The notes: generated from the letters alone by a model not told the origin. A stretch of 64,000 nucleotides of DNA from Emiliania huxleyi CCMP1516 (GCF_000372725.1 NW_005200507.1:447275-511274), one strand, 5' to 3'; shown: positions 20,767-31,094, counted from the stretch's first letter. Program-made: numbers and translations.

Positions 20767-21259
20767 GACTAGCCTGCTCAGCTTCAAGCGCCCGGCCAGA
20801 GCTCTACTAGAGCGAGAGAGTGGTGAGTGCCGTGGCGCCGCTCAAGCGTGAAGCCCAGGCCGGAGCAGCAGTGCAGCTTCGACACCGGCGGGTTTCATTT
20901 TTTCGCCGTTTGACAAGGTCTATCTGACGTACACGTATACGTCCCTTAGACTGGCACGCAGCGTCCTGATCTAAAATCTGAGGATTAACCCACAGCCTTT
21001 CGCTTCAACCTTCATTAAGTGTGGTTCATATGTAAAGCGTACGCCTTTCGCTTCATTTGTGAATATTGTGTGGTTCACATACTCTACGGCTTAGCACTAA
21101 GGGTCACGTCGTAGCGTTGGAACTTTAAAACGGCTGGGTAAATATTTAGCCATACTAGAGCAATTGGCCGGCGCCCCTTGGGCGCCGGACCCGCCCCGGG
21201 GGCGTGGCGTGTCTAGTGATGTGGCACGTCTAGAATAGATCAAGAGATCAGTAGTCAAA
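20767..21259. other. AT-richer intergenic with short direct repeats
   Basis: Two copies of CCTTTCGCTTCA plus GTGTGGTTCA at about 20997-21030 and 21043-21080. No gene seen. Separates two convergent genes. Confidence 0.5.
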
Positions 21260-23416
21260 TCAGAAAAGAGAGGTAAAGGAACACTCCGGGCCTTCGTAAC
21301 CGAAAGGTGAGCTGAAGTGCTCAAGAGTATCTGCGTCGTACTTGAGATCGCAATCTAACAAATCGCTCGTGGCGGGTGTCTCGTGGAACGGTGCATTCAT
21401 TAGCACCTCGTACGGCGACATTGCATTGATCACTCGACATAGATCAGACCGGATCTGAGCCTTCAACTCCCTAATCTGTGGAGGGTCGAAAATATGCTCC
21501 ATAGAACGTTCGAGCATATTTTTCTTCCACTCTTTCTCGTCTTTCGCTTTGAGTAGCTCTTTGAGCTCGGCAACGCGAGCATGACCGTTGAAGAACCGTT
21601 GAAGGAGCGCGTCGTACGCATATTGGTAGGGCAGCTGTGGGAATCCGTCACAAGCTACGTCACCTTCTTTGATCTCTTCAACACTGAGCGATCGGAAGAG
21701 GTCTTCTGACACGCACCGCAGCCCCCGCTCCGACCTTCGGATCTCAAAGTCCGTGATTCCGTGTTCCAAAGCCGCCCTTGAATCCAATTCCGTACGTGGC
21801 TTTTCCAATTGAGATAATTCCGTATTCCAATTCAAAGCCCGTAATTCCGCAATCCTAACACGCACCGCAGCCAACCGATGCTCTTGCGGTCTCAACCTGT
21901 GCATGTCGAGCCATTCTTCCGGTGAAAATTCACTCCAAGGTTGTGGTGCATTCATTAGCACCTCGTACGGCGACATTGCATCGACTTCTCGTCGCAGGTC
22001 AGATAGTATCGACGCACTCAGATCCTCAATTTGTGAATTCAGCTCCTCGATCTGTTCCTCTCGGGCCTGCTCTCTCTCTTCTAAATCCTTGCGAGTGAAC
22101 GAATAGTGGCTGCAGCCTCTGAGCATGGCTCTGAGCTCTGAGTCCCGCTCATGGCTACGGCACATGCGGTCCAGAAGCGAGTCGTACGCGAACTGGAAGG
22201 GCAGCTGCGGGAATCCCTCACACGTAATGTTGTTCTTTCGGATCAGATCCGCATCGAGTCTCCTGTACACGTCTTCTGACACACACCGCAACGGCCATTT
22301 GTTCTCCTTGCAGAAGGTTTGGTACCCCGAACTGGCCCGCCACTCACGCAAGAGGTCGTCCGTGAGGACCAAGGTGCCTGGTCGTTGATGAATTCCCCCC
22401 ATGATGATGCAGAAATAGCTGCCTGGGACTCGTCGTTGCTCTTCAAACCAGTTCTGCATTGCCTCAGACTCATGAGTGATGCGGTCACTCGTCTCTGTCA
22501 ACCTGGCCATCATTGGCTGTCCCTGCTCCATGTATGTCCTCCATGCAACATCGCGACGGTTGACCTTGACGATCTCCTCTCGTCCATTCAAGAGAAACAC
22601 CCGAACTCCCTGCACCAAATGTCCATCGACGAACTCCCCGTCATGGAACTCTCCGTTGCTGAACTTGACGCATCCCCTCCCAGTGAACTCGAGAAATGAT
22701 CCCTCCCGTTTCCAGTGGCCGTCGTAGCACCTCACGCGGATTTCGTCCGACCGGTGGTCTTCTTCGAGATACATTCTCGCTCCTCTGCCAAAGAGGCCTC
22801 GTATAAATACCTCGTCGATGAAATGCCGATCGAGATCGGCCTTCTTGGCTCCCATCTCCTGTAGCTTGACAATACGTTGCGCATTCTCCCGCTGAACCTG
22901 CTGCATATCGACAGGAATCTTGCCGCCGAGCGTTGACGGTGGCTCCCGTACGCTGTACTGGATGGTCGCTGACGGGGGCGGCCGTCTCCCGAGCACCTTC
23001 TCCCACGCACTCAAAAGACGCTCCCTGACTCCGCTGGCCGAGGAATTCAGCACCAACCAGGTGAGGTTGGCCAGCTGAAAGAAGAGTTGGATTGTCGGCG
23101 TCTTGAAAGACTGCGAGCGCGCTGAGCTATGCTGCTGCTGTCTCTGCTTCTCTCGCCGGTCGCCGTCGTCGGGCGGCCGCTGGCGTGCAGTGCGGTCTCG
23201 GCTCTGCTCATGGACCTTTTTCTGTGCCTTTAGGCGCTCTGCCATCAGCTTCCTGCGGGCGTCTCGCTCCTGCTCCCATCGGGCGTGATCGGCACTGAAG
23301 GCGGCCGCGTTCGCGTACGGCCTGCCCGGCCCGATTTCCTCCTGCCGTGGCTCGGCCCGAAGCTTGTCCGGCAGGGGAGGCACGTGGATGGTCGAGGGGC
23401 CGGCACCGGCCGACAT
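21260..23416 (-). CDS. large intronless protein with MORN-like motifs and a duplicated novel module
   Basis: 718 aa from the ATG at 23416, uninterrupted and visibly less GC-rich than its neighbours. The N-terminus is charged and coiled (RREKQRQQQHSSARS) with one hydrophobic stretch (IQLFFQLANLTWLVLN). Residues about 225-275 carry MORN-like motifs: CYDGHWKREGSFLEFTGRGC, then KFSNGEFHDGEFVDGHLVQG. The C-terminal half holds two copies of one module: LRCVSEDVYRRLDADLIRKN...CEGFPQLPFQFAYDSLLDRM...ILSDLRREVDAMSPYEVLMN and LRCVSEDLFRSLSVEEIKEG...CDGFPQLPYQYAYDALLQRF...IRSDLCRVINAMSPYEVLMN. I recognise no family for this module. Composition and lack of introns raise the possibility of acquisition, for example from a large DNA virus or by retroposition; unproven. 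Confidence 0.75.
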   Translation of the reverse strand: MSAGAGPSTIHVPPLPDKLRAEPRQEEIGPGRPYANAAAFSADHARWEQERDARRKLMAERLKAQKKVHEQSRDRTARQRPPDDGDRREKQRQQQHSSARSQSFKTPTIQLFFQLANLTWLVLNSSASGVRERLLSAWEKVLGRRPPPSATIQYSVREPPSTLGGKIPVDMQQVQRENAQRIVKLQEMGAKKADLDRHFIDEVFIRGLFGRGARMYLEEDHRSDEIRVRCYDGHWKREGSFLEFTGRGCVKFSNGEFHDGEFVDGHLVQGVRVFLLNGREEIVKVNRRDVAWRTYMEQGQPMMARLTETSDRITHESEAMQNWFEEQRRVPGSYFCIIMGGIHQRPGTLVLTDDLLREWRASSGYQTFCKENKWPLRCVSEDVYRRLDADLIRKNNITCEGFPQLPFQFAYDSLLDRMCRSHERDSELRAMLRGCSHYSFTRKDLEEREQAREEQIEELNSQIEDLSASILSDLRREVDAMSPYEVLMNAPQPWSEFSPEEWLDMHRLRPQEHRLAAVRVRIAELRALNWNTELSQLEKPRTELDSRAALEHGITDFEIRRSERGLRCVSEDLFRSLSVEEIKEGDVACDGFPQLPYQYAYDALLQRFFNGHARVAELKELLKAKDEKEWKKNMLERSMEHIFDPPQIRELKAQIRSDLCRVINAMSPYEVLMNAPFHETPATSDLLDCDLKYDADTLEHFSSPFGYEGPECSFTSLF

Positions 23417-24265
23417 GCATGGAGGGCGAACGCGCGACCAAATTTTCGGGCGGACAAACCGCGCGGGCTGCTACTTTCAATGATAGGGATCCCATACATG
23501 AGAGGATTACGCCACACAGTGTCGTTTGAGCCGCAGCCGACGTAAATTGGTCTTTTCAGACACCCCGAGCCCTCCGGGCTCCGCGCAACGCGGCCGCTTC
23601 GCCGCCGGCGAAACACCATCAAGCTGCTGTACGGCCCCGGCATCGCCTCCCCTCTGGCGTAGCTAGACTGAGAGATATTGTGCACATGGTCAGTCTCTAC
23701 AATATACTCATTGACACTGAATCTCCCAGAGCTCGTATAGTTCCGTCACGGCCATCCTCGTCCTCCGGCGGGCCCCCGGCCGCGGCGCGGTGCGGCGGCG
23801 TCACAAATCCGAACGCAGAGCACCGGGACCGCGCGGTCGGGTGATCTGAGGCCCAAGTAGGCGTAGCATTGCCCATCCAGGGCTATCACACCTGGACCTA
23901 CCGTATCAACAGGCGCCTCGGCGCCGTGCTCAGGAGCTGCTGTTCACTCGCTCGAAAATGTGTGCCTGAATGCTGAAAGGGTTAAGGATTCAGATTCGCT
24001 ATCGTGAGGCAAAAGGGAGTTTATGGATGGGTGAGAACGATGCGCGACCCACGACTCTGTCACGAGGAGGCACACGCGGACCGACTCGTCGCGGCGACTC
24101 AATTTTTGTGAACTTTGTGAATTGTGTGCGAAACACACACATGTCCCTAAATCCCATCTCCTCTCAGAGTTTGACCGTTTTATTTATTTATTTACACCGT
24201 GAGTGACCGAAAGAGGCGCGAACAACAACAGCATCAACCTCAGCAAGAAAGGACTATGCTTACTG
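23417..24265. other. intergenic, contains part of a dispersed repeat
   Basis: The stretch at about 23655-23765 (GCGTAGCTAGACTGAGAGAT, then TTGTGCACATGG) resembles 29710-29825 (TTAGCTAGACTGAGTGAGAG, then CTTGTGCACATTGG). Both continue to an ACGGCCATCCTCGTCCTCCGG-like end. AT-rich poly-TTTA sequence lies near 24180. No gene seen. Confidence 0.5.
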
Positions 24266-25383
24266 CTACGCGGGGGCCCACGTTGCTCTCCTCGTCGCGC
24301 CGTCGACAGTCAGTGCGCCTCCCTGCAGCACACACTGCCCGAGCGCGACGACGTGCGGCCCGTTGCTGCGGTCGCTGAACCAGTTGAGGGGGATCTGCTG
24401 CGCGTAGAAGAGGCTCGACTGCCGCCGGCTCGAGCCGAGGACGACCCTCCGGCCGCTCTCCGTCCGGACCGCCACCTCGAGCGACTCGAGCGGCCCGCCT
24501 CCGAGGCCGAGCTCGTCCGCGAGCGATTGCGAGAGGACGCAGCCGCTGAGGCCGCTGTCCAAGACGCACAGCACGGGGCGGCGCGCCACCCGCGTCGCTC
24601 CGTTGACTGCGACTGCGTCGCCTTCGACGCGGATGCAGACGTGCTCTACTCCGTCGCCAAAGGGGCGCGGGTCGACCAGCTGCAGCGCATCCTCCTTCTC
24701 GCCGAGGAGCGGCTCGCTCGAGAGGGTGAGCCTCCGCCTAACATGGTGCAGCACACCAACAGCTCTCATGCGAGTACACAGCATATACGCAGCCTGAGGG
24801 CGAGTCTGCGCCGGGGCGCGTCGAGGCTAAAGGAGGAGACGCCGAGCTGAGCGAGCGCGGTCGGCCGCAGGTCCTCCCTCGGGATGGTGCTGCCCGGCTG
24901 CGTGCTCACCTGCCGGATCAGCCCGAGCAGCGCACCTCCACTCTGGCTCATCACCGCGCGGTCGGCGGCGCCAAAGACGGCGGCGTACTCGCGTTCGGGC
25001 TGCGCGTCTCCAAAGCGCACGCCGCCTTTCAGCCAGCGGACCCGGCCGGGCAGCGCCCCGTACTGCTCGGAGGTGGGCGGGAAGCCCGCGGCGCGGAACC
25101 GACCAGGCGAGGCGCACCCGTAATAGGAGAGCCGAGGCGACTGCGCGGCGCACTTTTCCTCGAGCGGCACGACAAGGTAGGGCGAGCCGGTGTCGACAAT
25201 CAGTCGGAAGCGCTCGCCGTCGATGAAGGCACCCGTGGTCAGGACGCCTCCTCCCATCCTCTCGAGAGGCAGCGATATGGAGGAGGAGGAAGCGACTGGC
25301 GCAGCGGCGGTTTCGCCGGGCGCCAGCGACGGCGCGACGCTGGCTGCGGCGGCGGCGAGGAGGCTGGAGCGGGCCAGTCTCAT
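24266..25383 (-). CDS. pepsin-like aspartic protease (A1-type), 2 exons
   Basis: Exon 1 is 25383-24794 and exon 2 24737-24266, joined by a 56-nt GC-AG intron whose first bases (GCTGCG) partly repeat the next exon's start (GCGGAG); 353 aa. The N-terminus is signal-like (LARSSLLAAAAASVAPSLA). The two catalytic aspartates are visible: IVDTGSPYLVV (residue about 63) and LCVLDSGLSGCVLS (about 254), the expected two-lobe spacing. A cysteine pair (EKCAAQSPRLSYYGC) follows the first lobe's active site. Probably secreted, plastid or vacuolar. Substrate unknown. Confidence 0.8.
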
Positions 25384-25599
25384 ATATGCGGAGGCGGGCT
25401 GGGCGGCGGAGAGGACTGGGCGGCGTGCGGCGACGGCTGCAGCGGCGTGGGCAGCGGCGGCGACGGATGGCCGAAGTGAGAGGACCGAAATTTTCTGCAG
25501 TTGTGCGACGCCTCAAAGCACCGCCGCCGCGCCCAGTTTCTTTTTTAACACGGACCGGTGTTGGGGCGGTCTGTCGTCCACCACACGCAGCAGATCTCC

Positions 25600-25917
25600 A
25601 TGGCGGCGGTGGCGGGCGACGCCGAAAACGTCAACAAGCAGGCGCGCAATGCGAGTACCGACTGGCTCAAATCCCCTGGGCGTGCCAACTGGGTCAACGA
25701 CGTCAAGAACAAGCAAGCAAGCGGCAGAGGTCCTCTTACCCTCGACCCCAGCCAGTGGGGGGCGCCCAGCCGCCCACGCTGCCTAACTCCGCGGACGCTC
25801 CACCCTTCACGTACGGATCATGTAGTCCCCACACTCGCTGTCGTGGGATCGGTGAGCGTGCGTTCTGCTTTGAACGGAAATTCTCTTCCGTGGCGCGCCC
25901 ACTGCTTACTCGAGTAG
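25600..25917 (+). CDS. small hypothetical protein, weak
   Basis: 106-aa frame with a good ATG context (CTCCATGG). Starts MAAVAGDAENVNKQARNAST, then DWLKSPGRANWVNDVKNKQA, which looks like real protein sequence. The later part (RPRCLTPRTLHPSRTD) looks less convincing and may follow an unseen intron near 25735. Divergent from the protease gene, sharing about 215 bp of promoter region. Family unknown. Confidence 0.35.
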   Translation: MAAVAGDAENVNKQARNASTDWLKSPGRANWVNDVKNKQASGRGPLTLDPSQWGAPSRPRCLTPRTLHPSRTDHVVPTLAVVGSVSVRSALNGNSLPWRAHCLLE

Positions 25918-25943
25918 ACAAACATCTCACTGAGACACACGGA

Positions 25944-25956
25944 GCACTTGGAGTGC
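25944..25956 (+). promoter_or_regulatory. palindrome GCACTTGGAGTGC upstream of methyltransferase gene
   Basis: Same word and orientation as at 17980. Lies about 140 bp upstream of the ATG at 26095. The rest of the longer repeat is not recognisable here. Confidence 0.4.
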
Positions 25957-26094
25957 AGACTGGCGCGGACTGGCACACACACCGGCACACAGAAGCTCGG
26001 GCCGGTCGCGACTCAACCAGGAAGCTATTCGGCGCACGCACACGCTGATCGACTCTCGCTCGCTGCCACCGGACGCAGCATTATACATGTGTAT

Positions 26095-27564
26095 ATGTCG
26101 CGCGCTGCGCGCCGCGCGGAGAGCCTCATCCGCTCCGTGCGTGCTCTCGAGCACATCATCGAGCGCAAGCGCGGCCTCGAGGATGCCCTCCCGCGGGCGA
26201 GCGCCGGGCTCGAGGCGCGGGCTGGCGGCGTCATCCACGACACCGTCGCGGGCACGCTGAGGCACCTGCACCAGTACGAGCGTCGACTGGACGCGGCGGC
26301 TGCTGCGGCTGCAGGCGACCGCGCCTGGAGGGCGGTCGAGGACATGCCTCTGCGCCTGCTCATGGCCTCTGCGCTCTTCCAGTGCGAGCACACTCCGGCC
26401 TCGGCAGCGCACGTCGTCCGCAGCGCCACGGAGGGCTGCGCACAGCTCGGGCGCGCGTGGGCGCAGGCGCCGATCGAGTCAGTGGTGCGCAACGCCGCTG
26501 CAGGGCGTGGCTTCTTCTCGCGCGCCGGCGCCGCCGAGCGGCTGTCGCTTCCGGCGTGGCTGCACGAGGACCTCGTGTCGAATCTCGGGGCGCGGCGCCT
26601 GGACGCCTTCGGCCCGCTGCTGCTGCAGCGCCCGTCGCGGCTCCACCTCGCGGTGGCAAGCTCCGCCGGCTCGCCCTCCGAGTACGCCGCGAGGCTGAGC
26701 GAGGGGAGCGGCGTGGCGGCGAGGCCTCTCGAGTTCACGCGGTTCGGCGTCTCGCTGCACGCGCGGCCGCGGGACGTCGGGTCGCTGCCCGGGGTGGCGA
26801 GCCGGCGCGTCTTCGTGCAGGACGGCGCGCAGCAGTGGGGCGTCGGCCAGCTCTCTCCCGTCGGCGCAGGCGAGGCGGTGCTCGACTTGTGCGCGGCGCC
26901 GGGCGGCAAGAGCAGGGCGCTGCTGCTGCACCAGCCCGCCGCGCGGCTGGTTGCGGTCGAGCGGTCGCGGCGCAAGGCGGCGGCGCTGCGCGAGAGCCTC
27001 GCAGGGGAGGGGCGCGCCGCCGTGGTGTGCGGCGACGCGACGAGGCCGGAGGAGTGGGCGGCGGCGTGTGGCGAGGGCGGCGCCTCGGCCGTCGTCCTCG
27101 ACGCGCCGTGCTCGGCGAGCGGCATCCTGCGCACCCGGCCCGAGGCGAAGGTGCACCAGTCGCGGGAGAGCGTCGAGGCGCTGTGCGAGACGCAGCAGCG
27201 GCTGCTGAGGGCGGCGTGGTCGCGCCTCGCGCCGGGCGGAGAGCTGCTGTACACCACCTGCTCGCTGCTGCGCGCCGAGAACGAGGAGGCGGTGCAGCGC
27301 TTCGCAGCGGAGGCGCCAGGCGCGACGCTCGCGCCGCTGCGACCGCCGCGCGGCGCGCTGAGCCGCGCGCAGCCGCAGGGCGTCACCTTCCTCCCGAGCG
27401 AGGAGCACCAGGGCGGCTTCGTCGCGCTGCTGCGCAAGGGGGAGAGGGGGCAGGGGAGAGGAGGCAGGGGCGGGGGAGACTCCTCGAGGAGGAGAGGTGG
27501 GTCTCGGAGTACTAACAGCGGCCGCGAATTTCTTGCAACGCTCTCTATGCAAGAGGTCAGTTAG
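26095..27564 (+). CDS. rsmB: RsmB/NSUN-type rRNA (cytosine-5) methyltransferase
   Basis: Intronless, 489 aa from the ATG at 26095. The N-terminal half (to about residue 150) is an all-helical NusB/RsmB-like region (HDTVAGTLRHLHQYERRLDA, MPLRLLMASALFQCEHTPAS). Then comes the SAM-dependent Rossmann domain: VFVQDGAQQWGVGQLSPVGA, motif I DLCAAPGGKSRALLL (about residue 264), motif IV DAPCSASGILRTRPE (about 335) and motif VI LLYTTCSLLRAENE with the catalytic cysteine. This is the full signature of RsmB (16S rRNA C967 m5C) enzymes, so an organellar small-subunit rRNA target is likely. The C-terminal tail from about residue 450 is Gly/Arg-rich and may be spurious. Confidence 0.85.
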   Translation: MSRAARRAESLIRSVRALEHIIERKRGLEDALPRASAGLEARAGGVIHDTVAGTLRHLHQYERRLDAAAAAAAGDRAWRAVEDMPLRLLMASALFQCEHTPASAAHVVRSATEGCAQLGRAWAQAPIESVVRNAAAGRGFFSRAGAAERLSLPAWLHEDLVSNLGARRLDAFGPLLLQRPSRLHLAVASSAGSPSEYAARLSEGSGVAARPLEFTRFGVSLHARPRDVGSLPGVASRRVFVQDGAQQWGVGQLSPVGAGEAVLDLCAAPGGKSRALLLHQPAARLVAVERSRRKAAALRESLAGEGRAAVVCGDATRPEEWAAACGEGGASAVVLDAPCSASGILRTRPEAKVHQSRESVEALCETQQRLLRAAWSRLAPGGELLYTTCSLLRAENEEAVQRFAAEAPGATLAPLRPPRGALSRAQPQGVTFLPSEEHQGGFVALLRKGERGQGRGGRGGGDSSRRRGGSRSTNSGREFLATLSMQEVS

Positions 27565-27997
27565 CGTGACGCCTGTACGACCCCTCTCCGTGACTGTCGG
27601 TGTACACTTGACTCTGTCTCTCTATCTCTCTCGTTTCGCGTTGTGTTAGATGTGTTCGTGTGACGTGTGGGGGAGAGATAGAACGGTGAGAACAGATCGA
27701 TATCGCGCACGAGCGCGTGTGCTCTAGTTCGATGTACATGGCCCTTTTTGTCGGTGTGTCGCTCTTTGGACTTTGCGCATGCGCTTTGCGGGCACAGTCC
27801 ACACAGAGACTAAAGCCGAAACCGGGGGGACCTCGCTGTCGCTCCCTAAATGTACGTTGATTTGTGTGAAACCGCCATACTTTGATCGTGCATGTCTCGC
27901 ATGTGGAGACCCTGCAGCTGCACACACGGTACGGGCATGCTCACACGCTCACCTATGGCTATGCAGGATCGTCACGTCCTAACTTTGGCCCCTTGTA
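27565..27997. other. intergenic between convergent genes
   Basis: AT-richer, with TCTCTATCTCTCTCG simple sequence. No gene or RNA recognised. Confidence 0.4.
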
Positions 27998-29325
27998 TCA
28001 CTTTGGCATCAGGCGAGGCCGCAGTCTGAGCGTCGCCGCCGGGCGAAGCGGCAGCGGCGGCGGCGAGTACTCGACAGCCTGCAGCTTGAAGGCTCTCATC
28101 GTCCCGCCGAGTGCGTCGCGCGGGTCGTCCGACTCCCTCTCGGGCCCGGTGAGCAGGCCGTTGGAGCGGAGGAAGTCGAGTGTCGCGCGACGCCCTGCAG
28201 CGCAATTCACGGCGCCGCCGCCGTGACCCGCCTCCTCAAAGATGAGCTGCGTGACGTCATTCCCGGCGCCGCGAGCCGCCTCTGCAAAGCGAGTCGTCTG
28301 GTCACACGGCACGACCTGGTCCGCTCCGCCCGTCAGCAGCAGCATCGGAGGCAGCTTTGGCCTCGACGCGAACCAGAGAGGCGACACGGACGCCGCATCA
28401 TCGGAGGGGTATGCGGGTTGGGGCAGAAGCCCGCCGAGGCGGCGCCCGAAGAGGAGGAAACGGCCCGCGAGGACCTGCCGGAGCCGCGCCTGCGTCCTCT
28501 CGGCGGAGTCGCCGTACTCGGACGGGACGAATGCGCTCTCGACAGGAAAGTCGTCACCGGCCCCGGTGGCCTCCCACGCGCCCTCAGCTGTGCGCGTCGG
28601 GACGTAGCTGCGCGAGCCGAGCGTCGTCACAGGCCAGTTGCCTACAGCACAAAAGAGCAGCTCGACTGCCCGCGCGCCGGCTCTCGGCCGCTGCGGCGGC
28701 GGGAGGTTCCAATCACAGCCGCAGGAAGCTCCTCACTCGCAGCCACACCCGCTCCAACACGCAGGCCCGTTCCCAGGGAGGTGGCCAGCAGGCCGCCCGC
28801 GCTGTCCCCGGCGACGACCACCCGCGATGGGTCAATGTTGAGGCGCCCCGCATTGGCCCGCGTCCAGCGAAGCACGGCCCACGCGTCTTGGATGCAGCCG
28901 GCCACGCCATCACCGCTGTTGGTCAGGCGGTAAGAAGCGGACAGGCAGACCGCGCCGTGCGACGCGAAGAAGCCGCACACACCAGCCCCGAAGCTGCGGT
29001 GGCCCGCAATGAAAGCACCCGAGTGGAAGTAGACGATGGCGGTGCGAGGCTCGCCCAGAGAGACGCTCTCCGCCTCGGGCTCGTAGATGTCGACGCGGCC
29101 GCTCGAGGTGCCATCTGAGTATGTCTCAGTCCGGTCTGGCTCGGGCACGCCCTCTCTGGTCAGCGTGCGCCTCACCAGCTTACCGACGGCCGCATTGCCC
29201 GCGGCCAGCACCGGGCGGGAGGTGAGCGGACCCTCGAGAAACGGACGACCGAGGAGGACGTAGTGCAGGTTGAGGGCTAGGGCCGCGGCGAGGAGCGAGG
29301 CGATGGTCGGAACGGGCAGAAGCAT
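27998..29325 (-). CDS. carboxylesterase, hormone-sensitive-lipase-like alpha/beta hydrolase, 2 exons
   Basis: Exon 1 is 29325-28737 and exon 2 28641-27998, with a 95-nt intron whose donor GTGAGG lies at 28736. The join splits a Ser codon and keeps frame; 410 aa. The N-terminus is a hydrophobic anchor or signal (MLLPVPTIASLLAAALALNL). Catalytic features: TAIVYFHSGAFIAGH (oxyanion loop, HSG in place of the usual HGG), VVVAGDSAGGLLATSL (nucleophile Ser about residue 173), LLLTGGADQVVPCDQT (acid) and FEEAGHGGGAV (His). This fits the HSL/BD-FAE esterase group. Substrate unknown. Confidence 0.8.
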
Positions 29326-29699
29326 CGGGCATGGATTTCGCGGGTGGGGGGCCGACAACAGTAGTTACAACACCACTCTAGGGCACACACACATTCACCT
29401 TTCTACCTACCTACCTACACTCTCTCAAAAACCGCTGTTAGAGGGGCGGCGCCGAGGGATGCTCAAACTAGGGGCGTAGACCTTACTCAAACAAAGTCAG
29501 GAGGCTTAAGCGGGCGCCGTGTGGGGACACCGTCTGTGAACACGCCGATCTGACAAAATCCAAGTGCCTCTATCGAATCAGAGCGGTGTCGGCGCTGTCC
29601 CTCCTTTTCCTCCCAGCCAGGGAGGACCGCAGGTCGAGACCGCAGAACCGCCCGTCCCCGTCCGGGACGACCGACGTCCGACCGACCGACCGACCACTC

Positions 29700-29830
29700 C
29701 GGCACCGCCGCGTTAGCTAGACTGAGTGAGAGACCTTGTGCACATTGGATCATTGGTGTGGTCTCCAATACAAAGAGTACACTCGCACTTCACCTCCCAA
29801 GGCTCACGGACGGCCGTCCTCGGCCTCCGG
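29700..29830 (+). repeat. dispersed repeat related to 23655-23765
   Basis: TTAGCTAGACTGAGTGAGAG, then CTTGTGCACATTGG, ending ACGGCCGTCCTCGGCCTCCGG. Diverged copy of the stretch upstream of the MORN-like gene. Confidence 0.55.
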
Positions 29831-29845
29831 AGAGCCTGAGCCCTG

Positions 29846-30035
29846 GTGTCGAGGTGTCGAGGCCCGGTGCGCGAGGGTGTCGAGCTGCTGTCGAGGGGTA
29901 GAGGTGTCGAGGCCTGTCGAGGCCTGTCGAGGCCTGTCGAGGCAGCGGTACCATGCTTGCCAGTGTCGAGGGGTGTCGAGGGGTGTCGAGGGGTGTCGAG
30001 GGGTGTCGAGGGTGTCGAGGGTGTCGAGGGTGTGG
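29846..30035 (+). repeat. GTCGAGG minisatellite
   Basis: Many variants of GTCGAGGCCT and GTCGAGGGGT in tandem. Reads through in several frames, so apparent open frames here are artefacts. Confidence 0.9.
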
Positions 30036-30449
30036 TGCCAAGACATTCGTAAAATTGAAGCCAAGAACGTCCGCCAAATCCGTGCTTTCGGAGCAACTGA
30101 GGGAAAGCCGCTGATCGAGCCCAGCGTGCCCGCGGCCGCCTCCCGCGCAGCACCGCCGCTGGGGACGACACGCTGCGGAATCGGATCGAGCCCATGGCCA
30201 TGCACCGGGCAAAGAAGGACGCTGCAGAAGCGGTTGGAGAGGCAGCCGGCGTCTGCCGTCACAACGAGTCCCAGCGCTGGTTGGACATGCGCGTCGGCTC
30301 GCCCGAGGACTGCTGTCGCGACCCTCCCGTCGTGCCGCAGCCTCCGACGAGCTCTGCAACCGAGGAGAGTGAGGGTGCACCTCCCCTCACTGCTGGCCTG
30401 GCTGCGCACCGCCCCACAAAGCTCCCCCTCGAGCATCTCTACAGCAAGT

Positions 30450-30609
30450 ACAAGCCTACAAGGGCGACCTTCTCCAAGTCGTCAACGCGCCCGGCGGCTC
30501 CGGCAAGATTTTAGCCTTGGCCACCCTCCTTGCGGAGCAGGAGGAGATCCGCTCTCGGTCGGCAACGCGGCAGCTAGTTGAGAGACTCGGTAGTTGTGAC
30601 CCCCCTTGA
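30450..30609 (+). pseudogene. P-loop helicase/NTPase fragment
   Basis: After an AG at 30449 the frame reads QAYKGDLLQVVNAPGGSGKI, then LALATLLAEQEEI and ends RSATRQLVERLGSCDPP. APGGSGK is a Walker A motif, as in PIF1/RecD-like helicases, but the usual Thr after Lys is Ile. No further helicase motifs follow before the stop. Upstream 30050-30440 may be more of the decayed gene but is frame-shuffled. Probably a relic of a mobile element such as a Helitron, which is inference. Confidence 0.4.
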
Positions 30610-31094
30610 GTGAGGACAGGAGAGAGAGAGTTTTTGTGGTGTTGGTGTACGTACGCAATAACGGGACAGACAGGGTAGTCGTTCTTTCTCTCTAGCTCCC
30701 CTTCTAGCTCTTAGCATGAGCTGCGCCCTGTGTCCGACCCCTTTTGCGCAGCAACACCTTAAACTTTTAGGCCCTCCAAATTCGGGTCGGAGCGTAGCGG
30801 AGGGAGAGAGAGATTTTTAGCAATACCAAACAACTCTAACACTCACACGTAATTTGGGGCCTGGGGGGGGTGGGCCCCGAGTTTGAAAAGAAAGGGCGAC
30901 TGCGTCCTAGCCTGTAACAACGCCTCCCCGGCGCAGAGGGGCCCCGGAGGGATGCTCAACCGCTCCACGCCACGCCGCTTGCGGCGGTCCTATTCCCAGC
31001 TCCGCTGAGGGCCCGCAATCATTGGGACGCAGGAGAAAAAAGAAAAAAGTCCGCCTGAGAGGTACGCAGCAGCAGTGCAGTGCTGGAAACACAC
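30610..31094. other. intergenic repeat-containing stretch
   Basis: GAGAGAGAGATTTTTAGCAA, then CTAACACTCACACGTAATTT and GGGGCCTGG at 30805-30870 match the sequence left of the foldback element (about 16725-16765) and relate to AAAAATCTCTCTC at 46135 and 49840. No gene. Confidence 0.5.

Noticed and set aside
24203-24850. 215-aa plus-strand frame opposite the aspartic protease
   Set aside because: Mirror of the protease exon; no family features.
26025-27437. 470-aa minus-strand open frame opposite the rRNA methyltransferase
   Set aside because: Ser/Arg/Ala-rich complement of a gene with all NSUN motifs; no protein character of its own.
28700-28736. non-canonical GA-AG intron in the esterase gene
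   Set aside because: A GTGAGG donor at 28736 gives a canonical, in-phase splice, so the unusual model is unnecessary.
29846-30035. CRISPR-like array
   Set aside because: Units are contiguous GTCGAGG minisatellite variants without unique spacers, in a eukaryotic genome.
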